A stretch of DNA of 64,000 nt from Megaleporinus macrocephalus (lineage: Eukaryota; Chordata; Actinopteri; Characiformes; Anostomidae), in contig CM038708.1 in the NCBI GenBank assembly GCA_021613375.1, forward strand, positions 33,296,059 through 33,360,058. The letters run 5' to 3'. Shown here piece after piece: positions 38,911 to 49,419 of this stretch. Every line of letters starts with the position of its first letter. Within the stretch, counting starts at the first letter, position 1. The notes beneath the pieces are model-generated. The model was not told where the DNA came from and did not search any database. It worked only from the letters and a program-made list of their open reading frames with translations. The translations under genes and the position numbers were made by a program.

Positions 38911-40099
38911 CTGTATTGACACCTATTTTATTTAGAATTCAATCATTTAGATTAGATTTTATATTCAGATCCTGTTTTTATTTAACATTAAATAATATTA
39001 ATAAATTAAATACATACATCACAACTAACACAGAGTAACCTTAACATTAACCCTACACTTAATCCTACCTAACATTAACCCTAAACTTAACCATACCTAA
39101 CATTAACCCTAAACTTGACCCCACCTAACATTAACATTAACCCTACACTTAACCCTACCTAACATTAACATTAACCCTAAACTGAACCCTACCTAACATT
39201 AACATAAACCCTAAACTTAACCCTACCTAACATTAACATTAACAGTAATCTTAACACTACCTAACATTAACATTAACCATAAACATAATCCTACCTAACA
39301 TTAACATAAACTGTAAACTTAACTCTACCTAATATTAACATTAACTGTAAATTTAACACTACCTAACATTAATATTAACATTAACCGTAAACTTAACCCT
39401 GCTTAACATTAACATTAATCCTAAACTTAACCCTACCTAACATTAACATTAACTTTAAATTTATCCTTACCAAACATTAACATTAACATTAATTGTACAC
39501 TTAACCCTCAGTCAGTTCACACACTTTGTGGTCAACACATGAATGCTTGAAATTGGTAGCAGCATCTTCTATTAGTTTCAGGCCAACACTAAAGATCTTT
39601 AAGCCCCGCCTCCAACTGAGCTTAGTATGCTCCTAATGGTCAGTTCACACACTCTGTTCTGATTGGTCAAAAACCATGCTTAAAATTGTTAGCAGCATCC
39701 GCCTATCATTTTCACCCTTACACTAAAGACCTTTAAGCCCCGCCTCCCACTTTGCCTAGTGTGCTGTGATTAGTCAGTTCCCCCACTCTGGGTTAGGGTA
39801 GGGTTAGGGTTCTGAATGGCCAACCACCAGAGTGCTTGAAATTGGTATAAGTCCCACCCCTCCACTAAAGGAAAGTCTATCCAGCGCTGTACTCTGATTT
39901 ATTCAGTGATTAGTATGAATTATTAAATATCCTGTGATTTATTCACATATTACTCTGAAGTTAGTGTCTACAGTGAATTATTCAGTGAATTATTCAGTGA
40001 TTATTCTGTAACTATTCTGATTTATTCAGTATGTACTGAGAATCACAGACTTGTTCAGTAACTACTGTTAATTATAGTGACGTTGACTCATCTACTCAC

Positions 40100-40358
40100 T
40101 CAAAAGCTGCTCAGTGTCTATGTTTGGACTGATGTCCACCGGCTCTGTCTCGGTTTCCTCCATCAGTACACTTGTGTTCTCCTTTAGTGTAGTCTCTCCC
40201 TCCTCAGCGTCACATGATGTTTTCCTCCTTCTCCTCTTTTCTCTCTTTTTCTTCTCAAGTTTTGCTCCTTCTGTCCTCCTGTGCTCCTCCTGTCTCTCAC
40301 TCTCTTTATCCGACTCCCAATCCCCTCCTCTACAATACCAGAACTTTACACAACTCAT
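40100..40358 (-). CDS. Alternative first exon of the minus-strand gene, module 3, with in-frame deletion
   Basis: 86 residues plus one base. Compared with modules 1 and 2 it lacks eight codons (QKKWSFWR, 24 bp) directly after the basic run, leaving the frame intact. It also has T-to-K and K-to-E changes (SDKESE, EETETEP). The donor is GTGAGT instead of GTGAGC, a better consensus. Its second exon is at 38845-38910, where the Arg of PPSRTPL is Ser. Confidence 0.5.
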
Positions 40359-41338
40359 CTTTGTTTCTCTCTCCTTCGATGTTCAGCACAGGCTGATTTG
40401 CCACTAAGACGCGCACAGGACCACCACAGAGCAGGTATTATTAGGGTGGTGGGTCATTCTCAGCACTGCAGTGACACTGATATGGTGCTGGTGTAAATGG
40501 ATCAGACACTGCAGCACTGATAGAGTTTTTAATCACTGTGTCCACTCACTGTATCAGACTCTATCAGACACTCCTATCATGCAGGTCCACCATGTAAAGG
40601 TAAGGTCAGAGATGGTAGCTCATCTGCTGCTGCACAGTTTGTGTTCCTCTAGGCCAGAGGTCACTAATAGATGGACCGCAGTCTGGGAGTCAGAAGTTGT
40701 CCAATGCGGACCCAAACTGATAAACTATTGAGAAGATTTAATTCTAACAGTGTTTATTTGAAGCAGTGGAACTTTTCTTGTGTTTACAGTATACGGGCTT
40801 TGCGGTGCAGTAAACTCACAGACCTATCGCGTGAGTTGTAAGATCAGCAAAGGCGCTCCTCAAACCTGTGTAGACTGTGCTGGAGCAAATCCCTGCATCA
40901 TTGGACGAAGGTGGGGTACACCATGGACAGGTCACCAGTCCATCGCTTGCCCACACACACTCATGTAAACGCTCACACCTACGGGTAGTTTAGAGTGACT
41001 GATCAACCTATGCATGCATGTCTTTGGACGTGTGGGAGGAAACCGGAGGACCTGGATAAACCCACTCAAGCACGGGGAGAAGATGCACACTCCACACAGA
41101 ACAGCCTGGATATCTCATACGTGTGTGGCATTTTCAGCCCAGGTTTAAAGGACAACAAAGAGCTCACTTCTCTCACTAAACAAAAGAAAGAGTGAGAGAG
41201 GAATACAAGAGGGAGATAAACTGTTAGGATGTGAAATTGAGTTAACAAGACCAAATAATTTATTAATTTACTTATTTTTTTCAAAACCATTTCAACTTAT
41301 CCCTTGATTTTACTTGAAGTGAGAAAAAACATTTATTA

Positions 41339-41800
41339 GAAGTTTTATAAAAAATTCATTCAGTTCAGCATTTAAACAGTAAATATACTGAAATGTACTG
41401 ACTGGTATGTATGATGTGTCAGTCAGTCAGAACACAAGTTAGAAATGATGATGGTCCGGACCTTGGCCTGAGGAATTTTCCTCTTACTGGATCTCACTGA
41501 ACTCTAACTAAACACCCCTGCTCTAGTCCTTCATCAGTGGTCACAGGACGCTGCCCACAGGACACTGTTGTCTGAATCTTTGGTTTTGGTTAGTGGACGA
41601 TTCTCAGTCCAGCAGTGACACTGAGGTCTCCAGCAGCACTGCTGTGTTGATCCACTCAAACCAGGACAACATACACTAACACACCACCACCATGTCAGTG
41701 TCACTGCAGTGCTGAGAATGATCCATCACCAAAATACACAGTGGAGTCACATTATCATGACCACCAGCTAATATCCAGAGGAACCGCCGTGTGCAGCAGC
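41339..41800. repeat. Patchwork of dispersed repeats right of the triplication
   Basis: 41425-41525 (GGTCCGGACCTTGGCCTGAG) matches 60535-60615. It is followed by an inverted R1 copy (GGTCACAGGACGCTGCCCAC to CACTGCAGTGCTGAGAATGA). The sequence ATTATCATGACCACCAGCTA then leads into the LINE. No gene. Confidence 0.6.
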
Positions 41801-43655
41801 GAGATGGACTGTGAGGCTCAAAAAGGTCCTGGTAGGTTGTCACAGGTATCTGGAGTCATGCTGGCTGCAGTGCATCAGGACTGCTTTGACATTACAAACT
41901 GGGATGTGTTTAGAACTGCTGCTGTGAGAGAGGATGGTTCTGTTGATCTAGAGGACTATGCTTCTGGGGTAACTGGCTACATCAGCAGCTGCATTGAAAC
42001 CATTGTCTCTTCAAAGCGCTGCTTTGTACCCCAACCAAAACCAATGGATAAATGGTGACGTTCGGTCCATGCTACGTGCTCGCCAGACTGCATTTCTCTC
42101 TGGTAACGCTGATGACTACAAAAGGTCTAGATACGACCTGCGTAGATCTATCAGAGAAGGTAAGAGACAGTACAGGCTGAAGCTGGAGGACTCCCGGCGC
42201 ATGTGGCGAGGACTGCAGCACATCACCAACCATCAACAAACAAGCAGGGCATTTACAACCAGCCATTCTGCATTGCCTGATGAGCTGAATGAGTTCTATG
42301 CTTGCTTCGATGTCCTCAACCTTGACCAACTGAAGGAGCATACATCACTCATTGTAACTCCAGTGGATGTGCGCAGGAACCTGATGAGAATAAACCCATG
42401 CAGAGCAGCAGGCCCAGACAACATCCCCGGGCGTGCGCTCAGGGTTTGCTCATCAAAACTGGCTGATGTGTTTGTAGACATATTCAGTCTGTCACTCACA
42501 CAAGCTGTTTCAAGACCACCACCATCGTGCTCCTCCCAAAGAAAAGTAATGTGAGATGCCTAAATGACTATCGCCCTGTTGCACTCACTTCAATCCTGAT
42601 GAACTGCTTCGAGAGGATAGTCATGACTCACATCCAGAAGACCATCCCCAACACTATAGATCCTTTACAGTTTGCGTACCGTAGGAACCGGTCCACAGAC
42701 AACGCAATCAACGCTGCTCTTCACAAAGCCCTCACACACCTGGAGCCCTCACACACCTGGAGCCCTCACACACCTGGAGGGCAAGGACACATATGTCAGA
42801 ATGCTCTTTATTGATTACAGTTCAGCATTCAACACGGTCATCCCACACAGACTCTCAGAAAAGCTCCTGAGAAGGCTGAGAAAATTTGGTATGCCAGCCA
42901 AAATTCTCAGCACCTTCTACAGGAGTATGATTGAGAGTGTTCTTACCAGCTCTATCATCGTCTGGTATGGAAACTCTACTGCTCAGGACAGAAAGGCTCT
43001 CCAGCGTGTGATCAAAACTGCACAGTCCATCTCAGGAGCAGCCTTCCCCTCACTGCAGAACATCTACCACACCTGGGTCACCAAGAGGGTCCACAACATA
43101 ATCAGGGACAGTACACACCCCCAGCACACACTCTTCACACTTTTACCTTCAGGCAGACGTTACAGGAGTGTGAAGTCCAGGACCACAAGACTGACAAACA
43201 GTTTCTACTCACAGGCCATAAGGCTTGTGAACACCTCACGCACTACCTCTCTAACCTCTCCTTTCTGAACTGGTTTTAACTGGTCTGATTTTAACTGCAC
43301 CTTACACTCACTGTACTGCTGTTTACATACAATACTGTTTACATTCGCTACTCACACAAACATTATTGTTTACATTTGTTACTTACAACTTGCACTTTAT
43401 GGCTGCTGCTCTTCATACTTGCACATAAAAGCACACGTAACTTCTATTTTGTATTTTTTAACTATATATAAAAATACTTTTATTTACTTCAACTTATATT
43501 ATTATACTTTGTATATTTTGTATATATTTTTATTATTTATTTTTTGTTATCTTATCTATTGGTAAATGGAGGAGCAGCAAAGTAAGAATTTCATTGTACA
43601 GTGTAACTGTCTGTTCTGCTGTGCATATGACAATAAAACTCTTGAATCTTGAATC
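41800..43655 (+). mobile_element. L2-clade LINE, 5'-truncated with internal deletion, ends in a TTGAATC tail
   Basis: Reverse-transcriptase segments occur in three shifted frames. 41800-42056 is the region before the RT (DCFDITNWDVF). 41994-42554 follows (INPCRAAGPDNIPGR). 42530-42800 has [20 protein letters not shown] and [14 protein letters not shown]. 42800-43265 has motif A ([13 protein letters not shown]) and then jumps straight to the C-terminal part ([33 protein letters not shown]). The catalytic YxDD region is missing between them, so the element is dead. A threefold 18-19-bp duplication (CACCTGGAGCCCTCACA) disrupts 42738-42782. The 3' end is AATAAAACTCTTGAATCTTG, with the repeat tail typical of L2 elements. 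Confidence 0.85.
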
Positions 43656-43965
43656 CCACAGCTGCTGGAGGGAGCTGGAGGAGGATCCATACAGCCAAAA
43701 CCACCATCCAGGTGGTCCCACATATGCTCACTTGGGTTCAAGTCTGGGGTCCAGGGTAGTACTTGGAAGTCTTGGTCATCTCTTCCAACCAATGTGGGAC
43801 ATTTCTAGTCGTGTGACGTGTCACATCATCTTGCTGGAAGATCCCATCCCCCTCAGAGAAGACCACTAGCATGTATGGTGTATGTGATCTGCAAGGATAG
43901 ATTCAGAACCAAATCGGTTGAGATGGTCTTCTACATAGATGAGTGGGTTCAGAGTATGACATGAC
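43656..43965 (-). pseudogene. Tc1-like DDE transposase relic
   Basis: On the minus strand broken frames read IFQQDD, then DDQDFQVLPWTPDLNPSEHM followed by WDHLDGG. This is the end of a Tc1-type transposase, with the PDLNPxEHxWD motif that carries the third acidic catalytic residue. A frame change separates the two parts. It abuts the L2 tail, so the LINE may have jumped into this older element. Confidence 0.65.
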
Positions 43966-43984
43966 AACATTCCTCAGACCATAA

Positions 43985-44180
43985 CACTGACACCCACATG
44001 CTCATAATAAGTGTTCAGTGCCTGCTCTGTGGTGGTCCTGGGGGTCATGATCATTGAAGAACACCATAACATAACGTATACAGAGAATCAGATGAACTAC
44101 AGTCTGTAAGTGTAGCTCATATATGGTCAGTGGAGCTGATATACTGGACAGTGAGTGTTGATATAAGGAGGTGAGCCTAG
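43985..44180. repeat. Dispersed repeat R1, end fragment
   Basis: CTGCTCTGTGGTGGTCCTGG and AGAATCAGATGAACTACAGT, then ATATGGTCAGTGGAGCTGAT, match the right end of the R1 copy at 48915-49068 in the same order. Confidence 0.7.
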
Positions 44181-45572
44181 TGAGGTGGTGGGTGTGTCTT
44201 TTGGTAGGATATGTAAATGTATCATTTGATTAATTAGCACAGCTGCTCCAAATTAGTCCCTAATTAATGTCTGATAAGTTTTTAACTGTTTTATGAAAAC
44301 AATTTATTTTTGTTAACACACAGTAGTTGTTGATGTCCAGTTATTAAGTGAATCTTAAAAATGGGAGTAAAAGTGATGTTACAGAGAAGAACAGAAGAAG
44401 ATGCTGAAAGCTGTATCTGAACCTCAACACTGAAAACCTCCAAGTTAATCCAACATGATCATCACACAGTAAAGAAGTTTCACTGCAGAAGAGTGAAGGT
44501 GTTTAGACACGTGTGGAACACAAGATTTAAAAACGTAGAGCTCTGGAACTCAGAAGACGAGCTGTAGTAACACTAACGTCATCCAGCGAGAACATGGATT
44601 TGAAGAAATGAAGAAAACGACTTACTGTAAAATTTGAACTGCAAACATTGTATCAAAGGTCATATCTTCAGTGTTGCCCCATGAAAATATATAATAACAT
44701 ATTTACAACAATGTGAGCAGTGTAGTCACTTCTGTGAGATACTGTATATATATGTAAACATTCATATGTGATGATATTTGAGAGGATTTCAAACTACTAC
44801 TATGTTTAAGATGTAAAGAATCTGCTCAGACCAGCCGCTCATCAGTCAAACCAGCATTGAGCAGTGTTTTGGTCTGGTGCTTGTTCAGTGTTCAACACTA
44901 AAACGTGCTGGTTTGTGATGGTTTGGATATTAGCCTCCCCTATTGGTGACCAGCATCGCAGCAAGGAAGTGTTCAAAGCCAGCAAATGCTGGTCCTCCAG
45001 CACAGCTGATACATGACAACATGAAGTTGTGTCTGAATCGAATAGCTGTATTTTAAACCCCAGTCTGAACCGGTTCTGAAGATCCAATATGGCCGATTTG
45101 TTTACCAGTCTAATATTACCTACAGACAGAGTCTGTCTGTTACCAACACCTTTACCTCAACACTTGTTCTATAGCACTTAGAACAAAGTATGAGGCCAGT
45201 CTTCAGGTTTGGGAAAAACACAATGGAAAGCCATTGTGTCATTTCCCCAAATTGAAGAGGTGGGGTCAGACTAACCACAGGTAGGTACTTGTATAATCAT
45301 GAATATTTCAAATGAAGTGATGATGTATATTCATTTTCCAATCAACAACATTATTCCTACTTTGACTCTGCATGCTGGACCAGAAGGCCTCTTATTGGTG
45401 AAAACCTTAAGTGTTCTGATTGTCATGTTATCAACATCAAATTGTAAATGTTCTCTTGTTTAGACCCAAATGGCCTTCCATGTTAATTCGCTGGGTTGTG
45501 CACACAGCAGCCAGAAAAACTCTGGGGAGTGGTCATCGGAAAACAACAGGAAAACACAACCACTGCAAGTCT
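44181..45572. other. Intergenic, mostly unassigned
   Basis: No gene is supported. At 44820-45010 the words CCAGCA/TGCTGG recur in both orientations (AAACCAGCATTGAG, AAACGTGCTGGTTTG, GCCAGCAAATGCTGG), suggesting a palindromic miniature element common in fish. The rest shows nothing I can name. Confidence 0.45.
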
Positions 45573-46396
45573 GTAAGTGTAAGCACCGCCCCTAAGCGCC
45601 CACAGGGCGCACTCACACTGACACCCGCTCAAACCTGAGCCCAACTGAACACGCACACCTGTAGGTCCTCAGCTGAGGTATTTAGTCCCTTCACGGACTG
45701 CATTCAGTGCGTGACATTATTTCTGTTTCTGTTTCCCTGTTTTCTAAACGAGATACTGTTTGGTTCAGCACTTACCCGTCCGTGGTCTCTGAGCTGTCGC
45801 TAAAGGGTCTCTCCACAGGTCCAACCAGACTTAGCTTCTCCACAGCGGAGTCCTGTCTCACTCCCTGGAGCCCAAGAGGATCTACAGTTCCTCTGACCTG
45901 CCTGGCTGAGCCTTCTCATAGGCGTCCCCGTAAAGCAAGGTTGGTGCACCACTGGACTTCGTTTTCCGCAGCGAGTTCGTTCTCCACAGTGAGTTCGCTC
46001 CCCGGCTCAGGCCGGTCCTCTATTGACTGTTTTAGTTAGCGTTATCACTGGAATACCACCCTCATTGAGGGTGTTCTCTGTTCAAGGCTGGCACCGGACT
46101 TGTGCCGAGACCACGGCGAGGAGCTATTCACCACTCTTCAACTGTCTCTTCTGGGCTGGTTTCTCTTTCCCTTCTCTCCAGGGCGAGGAGCAGCGAACCG
46201 ACATCAGTGGCCCTGTACATCATCCAGCCTGCCCAAAGGGATCCCCTCTCAGCCTGCTGCAGGCCCACTGCTCACTCCCTTCTGACTCCTTCTGACTCCG
46301 AGCCGTTGGACTATTTCTGTTTAATTTTTACTGCTCTGAGTAAACAAACTCACATGGATCAATATTCACCTCTTGAGTCTGAATCCTTACAGTAAG
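45573..46396. mobile_element. Solo LTR (814 bp) with 5-bp target-site duplication
   Basis: The LTR runs 45578-46391. It begins TGTAAGCACCGCCCC and ends GAATCCTTACA, with perfect 6-bp inverted ends TGTAAG/CTTACA. It is flanked on both sides by GTAAG (45573-45577 and 46392-46396). The composition is CG-richer than its surroundings. GAGTATTTAG-like promoter words lie near 45676 (GAGGTATTTAGTCCC), followed by CATTCAGTGCGTGACATT. The layout resembles fish Gypsy-type LTRs. No internal gag/pol lies on either side, so it is a solo LTR left by recombination. Open frames inside it are not genes. Confidence 0.8.
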
Positions 46397-46497
46397 CTTG
46401 TAAGTGCAACTCTTGCTAACTTTACACAGAAAGAATTCCCAAATTATCAGCCACTACACCTACCACAGCGCCTTTAACAACTATGAGGCTGTTTCTG

Positions 46498-47575
46498 AAT
46501 ACTGGCTGAAGGCCTGATGCTGGGTTGTACCTCACTACTGGCTGAAGGCCTGATGCTGGGTTGTACCTCACTACTGGCTGAAGGCCTGATGCTGGGTTGT
46601 ACCTCACTACTGGCTGAAGGCCTGATGCTGGGTTGTACCTCACTACTGGCTGAAGGCCTGATGCTGGGTTGTACCTCACTACTGGCTGAAGTTCTGATGC
46701 TGGGTTGTACCTCACTACTGGCTGAAGGCCTGACGCTGGGTTGTACCTCACTACTGGCTGAAGTTCTGATGCTGGGTTGTACCTCACTACTGGCTGAAGG
46801 CCTGACGCTGGGTTGTACCTCACTACTGGCTGAAGGCCTGATGCAGGGTTGTAAATCACTACTGGCTGAAGTTCTGATGCTGGGTTGTACCTCACTACTG
46901 GCTGAAGTTCTGATGCTGGGTTGTACCTCACTACTGGCTGAAGGTCTGATGCTGGGTTATAACTCACTACTGGTTGAAGGCCTGATGCTGGGTTGTACCT
47001 CACTACTGGCTGAAGGTCTGATGCTGGGTTATAACTCACTACTGGCTGAAGGTCTGATGCTGGGTTATAACTCACTACTGGCTGAAGGCCTGATGCTGGG
47101 TTGTACCTCACTACTGGCTGAAGTTCTGATGCTGGGTTGTACCTCACTACTGGCTGAAGTTCTGATGCTGGGTTGTACCTCACTACTGGCTGAAGGTCTG
47201 ATGCTGGGTTATAACTCACTACTGGCTGAAGGTCTGATGCTGGGTTATAACTCACTACTGGCTGAAGGCCTGATGCTGGGTTGTACCTCACTACTGGCTG
47301 AAGTTCTGATGCTGGGTTGTACCTCACTACTGGCTGAAGTTCTGATGCTGGGTTGTAACTCACTACTGGCTGAAGTTCTGATGCTGGGTTGTACCTCACT
47401 ACTGGCTGAAGTTCTGATGCTGGGTTGTACCTCACTACTGGCTGAAGGTCTGATGCTGGGTTATAACTCACTACTGGCTGAAGTTCTGATGCTGGGTTGT
47501 ACCTCACTACTGGCTGAAGGTCTGATGCTGGGTTATAACTCACTACTGGCTGAAGGTCTGATGCTGCGACGTCGC
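46498..47575. repeat. 36-bp minisatellite A, about 30 copies
   Basis: The unit is CTCACTACTGGCTGAAGGCC plus TGATGCTGGGTTGTAC (36 bp). Variable sites are GGCC/GTTC/GGTC and TTGTACCTC/TTATAACTC. Because 36 is divisible by three and no indels occurred, both strands stay open for over 350 codons (minus: YNPASELQPVVR repeats; plus: MLGCTSLLAEGL repeats). Decayed units continue to about 47730. Confidence 0.95.
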
Positions 47576-47964
47576 TTCATACCAACTGCATAGACAGTAC
47601 TACGTTGTTCCTCACTTTTGACTGGAGACCTGATTGTGTGGCTTTGCTTTATACTGATTGCTTGGTCAGTGCTTGAATGTACCTCACTACTGACTAGAGG
47701 CCTGATGCTGGGGTGTTGCTTAATGCAGCTTGCGTGCACAATGTCAGGTACTGACTGATAAAACTTAAAAAATATTTCTATACAATATGCACTCCCAGTG
47801 CACTTCCAATGTGTTACGTCTGTGCTGGGTATATCCAAAAACAAGCAATCAGTCTTTTAATATCTAAAAGTTTAGATTTAATAATTAATATTCACCATAA
47901 CCAACCAAACCAACCAGGATTTGAACTCTTACATACAAAGTGAAGTAAAGTGAACACTGACTGC

Positions 47965-48558
47965 AGGGCTGAGGCTGGAAACTGACTCGATCCTGGCTGC
48001 ACTGCTGAGGCTGGGAACTGACTCGATCCTGACTGCAGGGCTGAGGCTGGGAACTGACTCGATCCTGACTGCAGGGCTGAGGCTGGGAACTGACTCGATC
48101 CTGGCTGCACTGCTGAGGCTGGGAACTGACTCGATCCTGGCTGCACTGCTGAGGCTGGGAACTGACTCGATCCTGACTGCAGGGCTGAAGCTGGGAACTG
48201 ACTCGATCCTGGCTGCACTGCTGAGGCTGGAAACTGACTCGATCCTGACTGCACTGCTGAGGCTGGAAACTGACTCGATCCTGGCTGCACTGCTGAGGCT
48301 GGGAACTGACTCGATCCTGGCTGCACTGCTGAGGCTGGGAACTGACTCGATCCTGGCTGCACTGCTGAGGCTGGGAACTGACTCGATCCTGACTGCAGGG
48401 CTGAGGCTGGGAACTGACTCGATCCTGACTGCAGGGCTGAGGCTGGGAACTGACTCGATCCTGGCTGCACTGCTGAGGCTGGGAACTGACTCGATCCTGG
48501 CTGCACTGCTGAGGCTGGGAACTGACTCGATCCTGACTGCAGGGCTGAGGCTGGGAAC
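47965..48558. repeat. 36-bp minisatellite B, about 17 copies
   Basis: The unit is GAACTGACTCGATCCTGGCT plus GCACTGCTGAGGCTGG (36 bp). CTGGCTGCACTG alternates irregularly with CTGACTGCAGGG. All three minus frames are open through it, which is a by-product of the 36-bp period. It sits 390 bp from minisatellite A, which has the same period but a different sequence. Confidence 0.95.
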
Positions 48559-48569
48559 TCGTGCTGATG

Positions 48570-49390
48570 CTGCTGGTGTTTTTAAACACTGTGTCCACTC
48601 TCTGTCCACTCTATTAGACACGCCTACCTTGCTGGTCCATTTTGTAGATGTAAAGTCAGAGACAGTAGCTCATCTGCTGCTACACAGTTTGTGTTCCTCT
48701 AGTCCTTCATCAGTGGCCACAGGACGCTGCCCACAGGACACTGTTGGCTGGATAGTTTTGGTTGGTGGACGATTGGTGGACCGAGCAGTGACACTGAGGT
48801 GTTTAAACACTCCAGCAGCACTGCTGTGTCTGATCCACTCACACTAGCATAACACACCACTAACATGTCAGGGTCACTGCAGTGCAGAGAATGATCCAAC
48901 TCCCTAATAGTACTTGCTCTGTGGTGGTCCTGTGGGGGTCCTGACTATTAATAAACAGGGTAAAAGAGGATAAACAATGTATTCGGAGAATCAGATGAAC
49001 CACAGTCTGGAAGTGTAGCTCCTATATGGTCAGTGGAGCTGATGAAACAGGCAATGTGTGTAGATACACAGCTTCATTCCGGAAGCTGTAAGACTTTTAA
49101 ACGCCACTTAGTGGAACCACTGCACTGACACTTTTACTGCACTGACACTTTTACGACACCAGTCACTTTAATACACTCTGCTGCTACCTTCTCCATTCCT
49201 GTTCATTTTATTTTCATATATTTTATATATTTATGTTTATTTTATTTATTTAAGTACTGCTGTCTGGGTAAAACTGGGTCCTTGGGTACCACAATTGCGT
49301 TCCACCCCATGTACCACATGTGATGCGAATGACAATAAAGTCTCCTTGAATCCTTGAATCCTTGAATCCTTACAAGGAGGTGGTACATAA
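48570..49390. repeat. Dispersed repeat R1, longest copy, interrupted by an L2 tail
   Basis: R1 runs from AACACTGTGTCCACTCTCTG to GTGTGTAGATACA (49068) and resumes at TACAAGGAGGTGG (49371). The related copy at 44150 reads ATATAAGGAGGTG without the interruption. Confidence 0.75.
49069..49370 (+). mobile_element. L2-clade LINE 3' end, nested insertion
   Basis: 302 bp: a short coding remnant, a 3' UTR with AT-rich tract, then GACAATAAAGTCTCCTTGAA and a triple TCCTTGAA tail. A 4-bp TACA lies on both sides (49065-49068, 49371-49374). It is a strongly 5'-truncated insertion inside R1. Confidence 0.78.
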
Positions 49391-49419
49391 GAAAATAGGC
49401 TTGTAACTCAAAAACAAAA

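Larger units (their letters stand above)
37878..41338. repeat. Tandem segmental duplication, module 3 of 3
   Basis: The offset from module 2 is again 3502 bp at both ends. Inside, one 34-bp minisatellite unit was lost before exon 2 (offset 3468 there) and one unit's worth regained after it. Exon 1 carries a 24-bp in-frame deletion. The module ends at ACATTTATTAG, after which the sequence departs from the other copies. Confidence 0.95.

Noticed and set aside
45707..46395. Plus-strand frames of 60-110 codons
   Set aside because: They lie inside the solo LTR, which does not encode protein.
46422..47593. Long open frames on both strands (373 and 358 codons)
   Set aside because: They are the 36-bp minisatellite read in frames that cannot meet stops. 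No splice, start context or family evidence was seen, so I list the repeat, not genes.
47885..48621. Three overlapping minus-strand frames of 204-237 codons
   Set aside because: All three frames are open at once through a 36-bp repeat, which is a composition effect.
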